From Dentipellis sp. KUC8613 (lineage: Eukaryota > Basidiomycota > Agaricomycetes > Russulales > Hericiaceae): 64,000 nt of DNA. The DNA lies in contig NSJX01000004.1 in assembly GCA_002286715.1 (NCBI GenBank), positions 570,253-634,252 of the forward strand. The letters run 5' to 3'. Position numbers and translations under genes: made by a program. Positions 34,138-45,522 of the stretch are shown here, one piece after another. Below the pieces are notes generated by a model. It ran no database searches and was not told where the DNA came from. It was given only the letters and a program-made list of their open reading frames with translations. The stretch's first letter is position 1. The number at the start of each line of letters is the position of its first letter.

Positions 34138-36169
34138 TCACCAGATTACGGCGTCTAGTGACGCCCCCTCATTCTCCCAGTCAACATCCAGCCATGGATG
34201 CTGCGCCATCTCCCCTGCTGTCGCTCGTCTCTTGGGGTCCGTCTCAAGCATCGGCTTCAAGAATGCGCAAAGCTCGTGCGTCTCCTCCTTGCCAAAGAGA
34301 TACTTCTCCTGCATCACCCTCTCGAGTGGCCAAGGCTTCAGATGCTTGATGTATCGCAACGAACCACTGTGGTCGAACAACTCGCGACTGTAGCGTCCGT
34401 GCTGCTTGCAGTCCGGAGGAAGATCGCCGAGAAGCTCAATGATCTGCGCCATATGATCGTCGTCCTTCGAGAAGAGCTGGCCTTGAGACTGTGGCTCGAA
34501 AAGATATTCGGCCGTCAGCAGCTCGAAGATGACACAGGCAACGCTCCAGATGTCCACCTTGCAGTCCCAGTCACTGCGACCAATGATGGCCTCAGGCGAC
34601 CGGTACTGTCGTGTCTGGATATCCTCAGTGTAGTGACGCTTAGACGGCGTCGCGTTACCAAGATCGGCGATCTTGATCTGGATTGGATGGAATGGCGGCG
34701 GGGCGTCGGCGAGGGAACGGGATGTCGGGGGAGGAGATAATGAGTCGGTGCGAGAGCGAGGGGATAGAGAGGGGGAGGGGGATAGGGAAAGAGGTGGGAT
34801 GGATGAGTTCGAGGTGTGGCGCTGGTGAGTATGGTTTCGCGGGTCAGTTTGGGTGAGGAGGGACGGCCCGGATGGGGGGAGGATGGGTCCAGAGACTGGA
34901 CAGATAGCGTTCTTGGGGGTGGGTGCCTCCAATCTGTTGTCGGCATCGCTTTCGAGAGCGAGAGTCACATCTGGGGCATTGACACCGCCTTCCAAAAGGG
35001 CAGGCGCAGGCGCGAGATCGGAACATGGGCTAAGCTGCAGCTTGGCCATGGCACTTCCCAGGCTAGTAGCGGGAGTCGTGTCCGCGGTGCGGTTTGTCTC
35101 ACCGTCGGACAAGAGCGATCGCGCATAGCTGCTTGGTGTGTGACCAGAGCTTGTGCTGGAGGAGAGGAGCCGAGCCGAGCGGATGTGACTTCGAGATGGA
35201 CTCGACAAGGGTTGTGACTCGAATATGTGGACGGAGCGATTGGCATTCACAGGGTGAGACCTCGACGACAGCGTCCGCATGGAACCTCGACGCCGAGCGT
35301 TGGGAGGCACAACAAATTTGCAGGACTGTGGCCCTGGGGAAGACGAGAGTTCGTTGAGGATGTGGCTCTCGACATTGGGAATGGACATCACTATTTTTGG
35401 TGGATGAGTAAGTGTTCTAATCTGGGCAGCTGCGAGACGTACTGATGTTTTCTGGTTTGATATCTGTGTGGACAAGATCACATTCTTCGTGGAGATATTG
35501 GAGGCCCAGCAACACCTGTCTGGCTATGCTCTTCACAACACAAGGTGCAACACCCTTACGCCTGTTCTTCTCGATAAGCGCGAGAAGGTTCTCACCGAGG
35601 GGTTCAAAGGTGATGCAGACGTGAGAGTCGGACGGGGATGGTGTAAGGGGTGTGTGGGTGAAGTGGTCGAGAAATGAGACGACGTGGGCCCGTCCGAGGT
35701 GGGACGGGGACGTATCAGCAATCTGCTGGAGAAGCTTGATCTCGTCTCGGGCAGTTTCGGTGTAGCGGCCAGCCGACTTGACGACTTTCAAAGCGCAGTG
35801 GCGGGCCTCGCTGGATGAAAGTTAGCTGGGACGTGGCGAGAAGAATAAAAAAGGTGCGCACTGGTTATCTTTGACAAGCCATACGGTAGAGAAATGGCCC
35901 CAGCTGTTGCGAACGATGCGGGTGAGCACGAGTGCAAGAATAAGGGCAGGTGAAGAGACGGACCCGAGTTTTCGGACGACGCGATACCTGTTGTCTTTGA
36001 AAGTATCGTTGACCTTTATCTGGAGATAGCCGCCAACGTTGTAATCTGCAACAGGCTCTTCGTCGCGTGGGGGGATGGTGGGGGTGTGGTGTGCATCTGG
36101 GACGGGGATTGCTAGGGGTGCAGGGTGCTGGGGAGGGACGGAGGGCTTGGGGGAGGAGATGGAGGCCAT
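34138..36169 (-). CDS. SR-protein kinase (SRPK/Dsk1 type)
   Basis: SRPKs phosphorylate Arg/Ser-rich splicing factors. The ATG at 36169 gives MASISSPKPSVPPQHPA; a TTG 18 bp further upstream is not a start. The N-lobe reads DYNVGGYLQIKVND, YRVVRKLGWGHFSTVWLVKD and ARHCALKVVKSAGRYTETA. The catalytic loop is LVHTDIKPENI. A Ser/Pro-rich spacer of about 200 residues then interrupts the kinase, as is usual for SRPKs, and the C-lobe resumes with IKIADLGNA, DIQTRQYRSPEAIIG and DWDCKVDIWSVACVIFELLT, ending QHPWLDVDWENEGASLDAVIW. DLG replaces DFG, normal in this family. It faces away from the Ste20-type kinase across a 780-bp promoter region. Confidence 0.93.
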
Positions 36170-36951
36170 GCAAGAGGATGAGGACAAGGAGAGGCTGGGA
36201 CCGGCGAGCTCAAGTCCTTATCTCGGGCCCGCTCCGCGCCCCTCGGCTCCCCTCCGTCCCATCCACGTGACTCACACCCAATGGGCGCTTGCGGATTGTC
36301 GGCTAATCACATGTGTTTCGAGCCGCATCCGGCCTGTCCACAGCAATCGCTGTTCATCGTGCTCCCAACAGCATATCGTCCTCATCGTGGCCGAGGTCGT
36401 CCCCGCCCTGCCAGCGCACCACCCTCGGCCCTTCTCCACTCTCTGCCCATCATCATCTCCGTCTTCCCCCCGACCCTGCAGCGGATTAGTATCGGACATT
36501 GCCTAGATACCAATCAACCTTGTTTGCCATATCCTCCACTAGTCGTTGTCTTACCCCACTGCCTTGGCCGTAAGTGCTCCCACGACCGCACATGTGTGAT
36601 GCGGCCCTCCTTATCGCGGCGCCAACACCTCACTGCAACACTGCATTGCCGACATCGTGTGGCGGCTGACGAACGCGGTAGCGAGCAGACGCAAGTCGCC
36701 GCGGTCGTGCTGCAAGTTTGGAGTGTTGACTCACTTTTGCCCTCGGCACAGGGCACGTGTGTATGCGATCTCAGACTCCTGCCTAGTTTGGCGCCCAGGC
36801 GCTTGCTCCCCGATCTCAGATCCGAGCTGATGATTTCGATGTCGCCGTTCAGCCACAGGATAGCTCCGTCCGCTACCCGACTCTTATAGCGCTACCTCTC
36901 TTCCTTACAGTCCCCTTTACCACCCATATGCTATCATTGTAACCCTCCTTC
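36170..36951. other. divergent promoter region of two kinases
   Basis: Between SRPK and the Ste20-type kinase. Open frames here are short or overlap antisense to each other and I accept none. The part just before 36952 is pyrimidine-rich. Confidence 0.5.
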
Positions 36952-39197
36952 ATGCCATCAGCCTCTGACTCCATACCCAAGCGCTTCATTGGCGCCGTCG
37001 AGGATGAGTGGCAGCTTTTCAGGTACGCTCCGAGTTCCTCCATCGTTCAGCTGTTGCTCACATACTCTCGACAGTGACCGCTTGACTGACTACACTCGTG
37101 GAGACCCCATAGGCTTTGGTGCATCCTCTAGCGTATACCGCGCACTCTACAAACCCCCGAGCTCCCCCAACCCCCCTGTCCCATGCGCACTCAAGGTTCT
37201 CGATCTTGACAAGCTGCCCCCCAATTCTCTGCGCCTCTTGCAGCGCGAGACGCAGCTCATGTCGCTGAGTAAACATCCTAATGTGCTGCGTGTTCGTGGC
37301 AGTTGGATGGACGGTCATAAGCTGTATATTGCCATGCGTCTGATGAACGCAGGGAGCGCAGCCGACGTGATGAGGTACGGCTGGCCGGGAGGCATGGAGG
37401 AAGAGGTTGTGAGATGTCTCCTCAAGCAGGCTCTCGAGGGACTCAAGTGCGCCTGTCATCTCCACCTTGATGTCCGTCTTTGCTGACATTGCTTCCCCAG
37501 TTATCTCCATATTAATGGTTTCATCCACCGAGATATCAAAGCCGCCAACCTGCTCATCGACGATGACGGCACCGTGCTGCTCGGTGATCTAGGAGTGGCA
37601 GCGCCATTGCACGATGAAGACCATTCCCATTCCCATGAAAGCACAAAGGAGCAAACACGAACGGAGCGTGCGACCACCGTCTACTTCCAGTCAAGTACAT
37701 CCAGCGCTCCGCGTCGCGCGCGGGTTGGCAAGCGTCGTTCCTTCGTTGGCACGGTTGGTGCGCCCATTTGTCATGCTTACAGCACTCTCTGACAGTTCCC
37801 TCCCTGCCGATTTGACTCGCGGCCGCAGCCGTGCTGGATGGCGCCTGAGCTAATTGCAGGGAAGCATTACGACTCGAGTGCCGACATCTGGTCCTTCGGG
37901 ATTACCGCGCTCGAGCTTGCGCAAGGACGAGCGCCACGTTCGCGCGAGTCTCCAAAGGCTGTCCTTCTGCAAACGTGCGTGTTGCGTCCTCCTTGTTTGT
38001 TCCGACTCGGCCCTTTCTCCATCGTTGACCGTGCCTGCACACATTGCGAAGCAACGGTTTACATACATACCAATAGGCGTCATCAGAATGTATTCGTAAT
38101 TCCCTGATTTGTCTTTCAAAGTCCGCGACGTCTTCTTCTTCATACTCTTCATTTGATCATACCGGATTTGTGCTGACTTTCTCCATTTTCAGCGTGCAGG
38201 ACGCGCCTCCCACGCTTGACCGTGAGGGTGGGGTGCACAAGTATTCTCGTGCGTTCAAAGAAATCGTGGAGGCCTGTCTTGCCAAAGAGCCATCAAAAAG
38301 ACCGACTGCCGAGCAGCTGTTGCAGACACCTTTCTTCAAGCATGCGAAGAGGAAATCTTATCTGGTCGGCACGATTCTGAGTACGAGACTCGCTCAAATC
38401 CCTGTCACTGTAAATTCTAATACTTGGCATCAATAGATGGCTTACCGCCACTCACCCAGAGATTAGAACGGCTCCGGCAGCCGTCTCTCCTGCTTCACGG
38501 CACGGTGGACTCATGGGATTTCTCAACAAGCATCGTACCCTCAGCGTCATCTCCCACATCGTCGCTGTTCAGGCGCTCTCATAGGGCTAGCGTTGATGGC
38601 ATCGATGTCCTGGAAGAACAACCCCTGGAGGCTGCGGGTGGCACAGATGCCGTGTTTGAATTCGATGAGGTTTTGGAGGTAGGTGATAAAGGACCTCCAG
38701 ACGAACAAAAGCACGTGGAAGACGTAATAATAGCCCCCAATGGACACGAACGGACACCTCCTTCATCTTTATCCCCTTCTCCAGATCCGCCTCCACTGTC
38801 TAAGACACCGGAGACGCCTCCTAATCCCATAGTTCCTCCATCAGAAACAGTCCTACCTGCTCTGCCTCTTGTGTCTAGCGCCCCGCAGCCCATCCCTATG
38901 CTTAGCGAAAAGCCACGTCACGCTCTCCTGGTTCCATCTCCATCGCGGTCCTCATCCTCACGTTCTCCATCTCCTGCCTCTGCTCAAGGCCTGTCTTCAT
39001 CGCCCGTATCCCCGCCGGTCCTGGCGGCTGTGCCATCAACCTCGCCATCGACGGGTCCCCGTATATGGCGCAAGTTGCGCGGCGTGAGCATCAGTGTCGG
39101 TGGCGAGTCAACAGGTACAAGCGAGAAGGCGCCCCGACGCAGCCTGGTTGGATCCGTGCTGACGAAGGGCAGGAGCGTCAGGGGGCTTGTGTCGTGA
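36952..39197 (+). CDS. Ste20-family (FRAY/OSR1-like) protein kinase
   Basis: Exon 1 ([20 protein letters not shown]) joins to the kinase domain: [16 protein letters not shown] for the glycine loop, [12 protein letters not shown] with the ATP Lys, [17 protein letters not shown] for the catalytic loop, [18 protein letters not shown] with DLG in place of DFG, then [11 protein letters not shown] and [20 protein letters not shown]. About 40 residues rich in Ser, Thr and Arg sit between DLG and the APE motif. After the domain ([20 protein letters not shown]) a Ser/Pro-rich tail follows, ending [17 protein letters not shown]. The [12 protein letters not shown] junction is typical of the SPAK/OSR1/FRAY branch, which acts in stress or ion responses. 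Function in this fungus is inferred. Confidence 0.85.
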
Positions 39198-39498
39198 TAT
39201 TTCGAGGTGCATTCTACTCATCTATCTGCTGTCATATCTATTCGATGATCTTTGCAACCATGCATGTACGATAGCTGCTTTATAGTGTATCTACTCATTG
39301 TCTGCTACTACTGTTTGATTTCTTACCGTGTAATATACTTTCACTGCACCATCTCTTGCATTTCCATTTCACATACGTCTGCCTTCTATGTCTACAAAGC
39401 TTTGCTTATCATTCAGGGGGCCATGCGATCGTATTTTCCTACTGGATCTCCTTGTGTATAGTTGTACAGTGTAGTGTGCGGAAACTTTTGCCTACACT
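39198..39498. other. convergent 3' region
   Basis: 300 bp between the Ste20-type kinase and methyltransferase copy B, which converge. AT- and pyrimidine-rich, no gene seen. Confidence 0.5.
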
Positions 39499-41539
39499 TC
39501 AGACTGGTACGGCAATTACGTTCTTCAGCGAAAACGCCGTCTCCGTTCCGCGGCGCACTTCAACCAGCTTCCAGCCCGTCTTCGCCAATAGGTTGCGGAG
39601 ATGCGTCACAGTGCGTTCTTGGCCATTTAGGCATGTCAGCATCTACGAGTACAACCAGTTTCCGTTCGTTAGATGACGGATATGATTCGACACTGACTAC
39701 GAGCTTCAGCGTACCTGCAAATCAGCGAGATACGCCACGGCGCCCGCCTGGCCCCAATTGGGCAACAGCGGCGCGGGCGGCTGTGGCCCCTTGGCGCCCG
39801 GGATGTCCTGCACGTCCTCCTCCTGGCTCGCGTAGGAGATGATATTGTCGATGACGAGCAGCCGCGTCGTGGGCGTGGCCGCCTCGCGCAGGCTGCGGAG
39901 AATCGTGACGCAGTATTCGTCGGCCCAGTCGTGCAGGATGGCGCGGATGATGAAGACGTCTGCGTTTTTGACTGGCTGCTTCTCGTGAATGAAGTCGTAT
40001 GCTAGGTGCAGGTCGTGAGTCGGTCATGAACGACAGCCAGGTGTGTGCAAGCATTTTTTTAACTTACGTTGGAATTTGACTTTCCCGGCCTTCACGAAAT
40101 CGGGCTTGTTAATTTGCCAGAACTTGCAAAGGATATAAAGTCAATGCAAGAAGAGGAAAAGGTAGTAGAAGACATTACCTTTTCTCCCTCCGCGACGACA
40201 GGAGCACGATCCTGAACAATGAAATTCAGGTGCGAGAAGTCTTCCGCAAGCGTGAGGCACTGCGAGCCCACGCCTCCCCCTACGTCGACAACCACAGCAC
40301 CGTCCTTCAAGTCTTTCCAGTCGAAACCTTTTGCCATCTAAGTATTGTCTCGTCATATTGCACGCTCGTTGGACGCACCTTCCATGATCGCCTTCGGAAG
40401 CAGAAACGCCCTGGTGCCGTTCATGGCGTGTGCGAATCTCGCTCCCCTGTACTCGTTTCCGGGAGTCTCATACCACGACCACCAATCCAAGTCCATGTTG
40501 AAAGCCTTGTTGGCGGCTGTCTTGTTGGCCTCGCTGCTGTGTGCCATTGCAGGATCAAAGAGCGTATCGGGGAGATAGGCGGCAGCTTTGAACGATTCGT
40601 CTCCGCTAAGACGAGATAAATATCATGGTGTCTTCTGACAAGAATAAAGCTTACAAGTGTCCCAGGGCTGCGGTTATTCCTGACGTCGCATCGTAGGTCT
40701 GCTCTGGGCTGTCAAGTCAAATGTGTCAATTGCATGGATAAAGATGGTAAGCGTAAGGACTGACTGGGCGACGAGCGTCGCCACCGACTTCCCGGAATCC
40801 AAGAAGGACGACAGTCGGTTGTTAGCGAAGACATCAGGAGCCACCTCGACGAAGACGTGGTTCGAAGCCAAAAGCCGCAATATCCGCGCTGGAGTGAATC
40901 GATGCTCAATTGAACCTGAAGATCATTTGTCCCGTAAAGTACGTACCAAGCTTAGCTGGGTCGATGTCGGTTGGCTTTGCGATGTCCTTCACATGGGCTC
41001 CCTAGATTCCCGAAGTCGATGGCAAAGTGAGACAATATTGGCACCAATCACTCGAGTTAGGAGTAACTCTTTACCTGTTTTCCAGCTTCGCGCAGGAACT
41101 CGGACACATGCGCTTCAACGACAACGCGAAGTGCTGCGGGGACATAGAACTAAAGGAAAGCTGAGTTCAACCACGACCCCTGGCTCATGACTGGCAAATC
41201 AGTACCGAATATCCCATAGAGATTATCGTCAACGGCGGGGGCCTGACGGCCGCAATAAGCTGTGACGCAGCTGCCACAACCTGGGTGGTGGCATCCACGA
41301 CGTCGGGAATCATACGACCCGCCTCACTTGGAGGAGTGAACGGCGTCCATGGCGAAGGGAATTCGAGAGAAGTTGATTTAGACGCTGCCTCAATGCGATC
41401 GATATTCGATTTAATGAGATCGGAAAGCGCCTTCAGTTCTGCAAGAGTGTCTGTCCCGTTCGACCTATAATCACAGACCACACAAGCAACCATACGTCAA
41501 TGTACTCGCAGTAAACCTCCAAGTCTGGAAGACGTACAT
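39499..41539 (-). CDS. COMT-type O-methyltransferase, copy B
   Basis: Paralogue of copy A with the same exon plan. The start codon is split: AT at 41539-41538, a 73-nt intron (gtacgt...tatag, 41537-41465), then G at 41464, giving MSNGTDTLAELKALSDL. Following exons read HVKDIAKPTDIDPAKL, ILRLLASNHVFVEVAPDVFA, WWSWYETPGNEYRGARFAHA, the SAM site GAVVVDVGGGVGSQ and the catalytic RAILHDWADEYCVTILRSLR. The last exon is MLTCLNGQERTVTHLRNLLA ending NVIAVPV. I found every expected splice pair and no stop, so the gene should be functional. It is the first of three same-direction copies. Confidence 0.9.
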
Positions 41540-42439
41540 GATAGTATCCAGAGCAAACGAATAGGGGTAGGTTGTTGGGGTCGATGCTGGGCAAGGCCAA
41601 GAGAAGTGCTAAATGCTGTCTGCTGCCCTACGCTGGGTCAGATGCCTTATATACCCCTCCTTCTCCTTGGGCGCTATATGAATTTCATATGTGGACCTCT
41701 GCAGGACATCGCGCACCATAGCGATGTCGTATGGAACCCCTACGTCTGTGACAAATTTACATACAAACAGCTTGCCCCTTGGCACTTGCACTTCGCGCGC
41801 ACGTGGCGAACGGCCAAGTTCGCCACGCCCATGTTAGACGAGCCCTCTGGGAAGGCTCGAAAGAGTAAAAAGGACAAAGGTAGGGATGATATCCGCTCGG
41901 CCGTCCATGGAGGCTTGTCGGTCGGTCATAGCTTCTGAGTCATGCTTGGTCTCCGCGGGAAATGAGGACAGCAAAAACCATGTCAAAAGCCCACAAACTG
42001 GCTGTCCACTGGCAGGCGGGCCTGGCGATCATGAGCGCTGTAGCATTACCAACCCGTACACAGAGTCGGGGTCTAGATCAGGACGGTAAAGATGCGCGCA
42101 GGCCTGAAGCGGGTATCAATATTAATCGTGACTTCATGATACTACCGAGAGGTGTAAGTACCCACATATGAATCGGTAAAATTGCACCTGCTAACGATGC
42201 CGCAACCCACGCGACATGCGGAACTCAGGACCTGCATGCTGTTTACTCGTGAATTTTGTGATTCTGAAATAATGACGTTTGACGCGACGAGCCAATCATC
42301 GAATAACGATGTCCGGTCCTCACCGTTTCTGAGAAGATAAATGACCAATCAGAAACCAATGCTGTACTCGAGTGCCTGAGGATGACCTGCTACAACAGCC
42401 TCGAATTGCAGAACTTCGGTATCGCTAAGTGGCACTGCA
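41540..42439. other. intergenic region, copy B promoter
   Basis: Upstream region of copy B and 3' flank of copy C. It holds the TATA box of copy B. No other gene is supported. Confidence 0.5.
41647..41653 (-). promoter_or_regulatory. TATA box of O-methyltransferase B
   Basis: TATATAA on the minus strand about 110 bp upstream of the split start codon. Confidence 0.5.
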
Positions 42440-44627
42440 TCAAACTGGGATAGCAATCGCATGCTGGAACAAATGCACGAGGCCGGGTCCACTGCGCACT
42501 TCCGCCAGCTTCCAACCAGTCTGATCCAGCAGGTTACGCAGATGCGTCGCAGTGCGCTCCTGACCGTTCAAAAGGGCCAGCATCTACGATTGAGGTTAAA
42601 CGATAAGTCATGGTGCAAATGAACTCAAACGCACGTGTAGATCGCCCAGGTACGATATAGCGCTCGCCTGACCCCAGTTGGGCAGCAAGGGTGCGGGTGG
42701 GGGCGGCTTCTCAACACCAGGAATGTCATTTGCAGCCTCATCCTTACAGGCATAGGATATTATATGCTCGACGATGAGTAGACGCGTGTTCTGTGCGGCT
42801 GCTTCGCGAAGATTACGCAGAATCTTGACACAGTATTCGTCGGCCCAGTCGTGCAAGATGCCGCGGATGATGAAGACATCCGCGTCCTTGACGGGCTGTT
42901 CCTGATCCATAAAATCATATGCTAGTGATCTGCGTCAGATTCATGAATGGTGCCATTGTGGACATTATACGCACGTTGGAATGTGACTTTCGCTGTCTTC
43001 ACGTAGTCGGGCTTATTTATTCCCCAAAACTATATTTGAACAGTTACAGCTGTTTCGAGAACGATAGACCGCCCGAAATTTCTTTTGCACAGTCGCGTAT
43101 CAGCAATACTCGGGGAGTTCCGTGCTCCGCTTAGGAGAGACAAAGCAGAAAGCTCATCTGTGCGGCCGGCACGTACGGCGGCACTGATGGCTTCAGTCGG
43201 AGCAACGAACCTGTGATACACGACTATCTGCGAAGAAATGCAGACGCGGTCTATCGATCTCGAAACAGCTGTAGTCTTGTGTTGTCGAAGAAAAGAAACA
43301 GCCATTCCTTCTCGCCTTCAGGGACAACAGCAGGGCGATCTTGAACGATGAATCGCAGATGCGAGAAATTCTCTGCGAGCGCGAGACATTGCGCACCCAC
43401 GCCGCCCCCAACATCGACAATCAATGCGCCTTCTTTCAGACCGTTCCAATCGAAGCCTATTATCGCTGAGTACACAACTCAACACACTCGCTGCAAAGAC
43501 GTACCCCCTACAATTGCATTGTTAGATGTAAATGCCTTGGAACCGTTCATGGCGTGCCCAAATCTGATCAACCTGGATTCGTTCCCAGGTGCTTCATACC
43601 ACGAAAAGTAGTCGAGATCGGTATTGAATGCTTTGTTTATAGCGGCCTTCTTTGGGTCGTAGCTGTGTGAGGTGACGGGATCAAGGATGACGTCGGGTAG
43701 ATATGCGGAAGATTTGAAAGATTCATCTCCACTGGTGTGCGGTGAATGACACGCCATTTCCAGATGACTCAGTGATATCGGTACTTACAAGTGTCCTACG
43801 AGTGCAGTTATACCCGAGGTACCATCATACATTTGTGCAGGGCTGCTTGATTTTCATCATGCTTTACATCGAAAATGTATCTTTGAACTCACTGAGCCAC
43901 GAGCGCCTCCACTGACTTCCCGGAATCCAAGAACGAAGAAATCCTGTTGTTGGTAAATATGTCAGGGGCCACTTCAACGAAGACATGGTGTGTAGCCAGA
44001 AGCCGCAAAACACGAGCTGTGAGAGTATTAGATGTTGGAAAAGAACTTGGTGCCGCTGGTCACACACCAAGTTTGTAAGGGTCGATATTGGTAGCCTTCG
44101 CAATATCTTTGACGTGGGCACCCTGTGTGACCTATAGTCAGATAGGGATCACAGTTTTCTAGAAGGGAACTTACCCCATTTCCAGCATCGCGTAGGAACT
44201 CTGTTACATGAGCCTCAACTGCCACGCGCAATGCAGCCGGAACGTGGTACTGATAAAAAATGCCCCGTCAATTCGTTGTTGACTTCCATGGATTGTGAAT
44301 TACCGAGAATCCTAGATAAGTTATTGATAAAGGCGGAGGTCTGACAGCAGTGATGAGCTGAGATGCGGCGGCCACTATCCGAGTAGTTGCGTCGACGACT
44401 TCTGGCAGCAATCGCGCTGCCTCGCTCTCAGGGCTAAATGTCGTGTGTGGAGAAGGGAATTCAAGCGCCGCAGATTTGGTCGCAGCTTCAATGAGATCGA
44501 CATTCGACTTGATGAGGTCGGCAAGGGCCTTCAACTCTGCGAGAGCGTCTGTCGAGTGGGACCTGAATTAATGTGGCTAAATCCGTCAGAGTAATGCAAA
44601 TAAAAGCAAAATCATGCCAACATACAT
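42440..44627 (-). CDS. COMT-type O-methyltransferase, copy C (probably disrupted)
   Basis: Paralogue of copies A, B and D. Start codon split as in the others: AT at 44627-44626, 63-nt intron, G at 44562, giving MSHSTDALAELKALADL. Exons are open through GALIVDVGGGVGAQ and PAVVPEGEK. At that point the other copies have a GT donor, but here the sequence is AAG|GAATGG, so the donor is lost; reading on gives EWLFLFFDNTRLQLFRDR and a stop. The same intron is lengthened to about 270 nt by a foldback element. Downstream exons are still open (FWGINKPDYVKTAKVTFQ, RGILHDWADEYCVKIL, last exon ending HAIAIPV), so decay is recent. A truncated protein lacking the catalytic His is expected unless another donor is used. 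Confidence 0.8.
43045..43273. mobile_element. MITE-like foldback element in copy C intron
   Basis: Two arms in opposite orientation (about 43045-43103 and 43211-43273) begin with the same CAGCTGTTTCGAGA and stay similar for about 60 bp, with a middle of about 105 bp. The element is bounded by TA on both sides, like a Tc1/mariner-type target duplication. No coding capacity. Removing it with one TA leaves an intron of about 50 nt containing CTAAC near the acceptor, the size seen in the sister genes. Confidence 0.7.
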
Positions 44628-45522
44628 GGTAATATGTTCTTTATCGCTATTCAACGGAACATAGGAATGAGGCAGCGCTTGTCCTATGACCGAGCTATGA
44701 CCAGGAGATCAGGAAAAGATGGACGTACGAAGAGGTTGCCCCGCAGCACCACCAGCTGGGGATGGTTTGAGCGGGTTTATATAGTCGTGGTGCCTTGCAG
44801 TTTGACGCTAAATGTGTCAAGCTTGTGTCCAATCAGCGTTCGGAAAAGATACGGAATACGGGACGCGGTGTTCAGGATTCATGGCCTTCGACCGCATAGG
44901 AAGCTTCGCGCTAAGTCGGTCTTTGTGTGTGGGCCACAAGCTCGATGGCTCGCACGCAAAACAAGCGCGTTTAGAACCCGGCCGGAGGGGGAAAGCATTC
45001 GACATTGACGCGTATCAATGGCAAGGGCATGTGCCTACCGTCGCCAGTGTGACCATCGAGACGAAACGAGCATAGGGGTGGTGTATGACTGGTACTAGCT
45101 TGGTCAAGGTGGGACAAGACGCCTACGCTTCTGCGGCGACGATTGTATGTGTCGTTGGAGGTCTGACATAGCAGGCGAAATAAGCTTATGAAAGTGTCCT
45201 TTCTTGGACGCCAAAACTCACGAGAAATTTCGATAGAAGGCACAGCTGACACTGTAAACCACCACTCAGTCGCTGCTGTGGGTCAACGCCAAGTCACATG
45301 GTTGAAGTGTAGACGGCATCCCTTGGGACGAGGCCGTGTCACATGCGTAGCTGTTTGCAATGCCTCCAGAAGAAGCGACTTGCCCCGCATTTGCATGGTG
45401 AGAGTGGATGCCTAGCGAGGCCCGCACGTGCGAAATGGAAGCACAACGTGATCACTGTCTCTTAAATTATTCAGCTTATACGACGGCATATACTAAACGC
45501 TGCTCCCATGCAAAACCGCATC
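44628..45522. other. intergenic region, copy C promoter
   Basis: Upstream region of copy C, including its TATA box, and 3' flank of copy D. No other gene is supported. Confidence 0.5.
44777..44783 (-). promoter_or_regulatory. TATA box of O-methyltransferase C
   Basis: TATATAA on the minus strand about 150 bp upstream of the split start codon. Confidence 0.5.
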
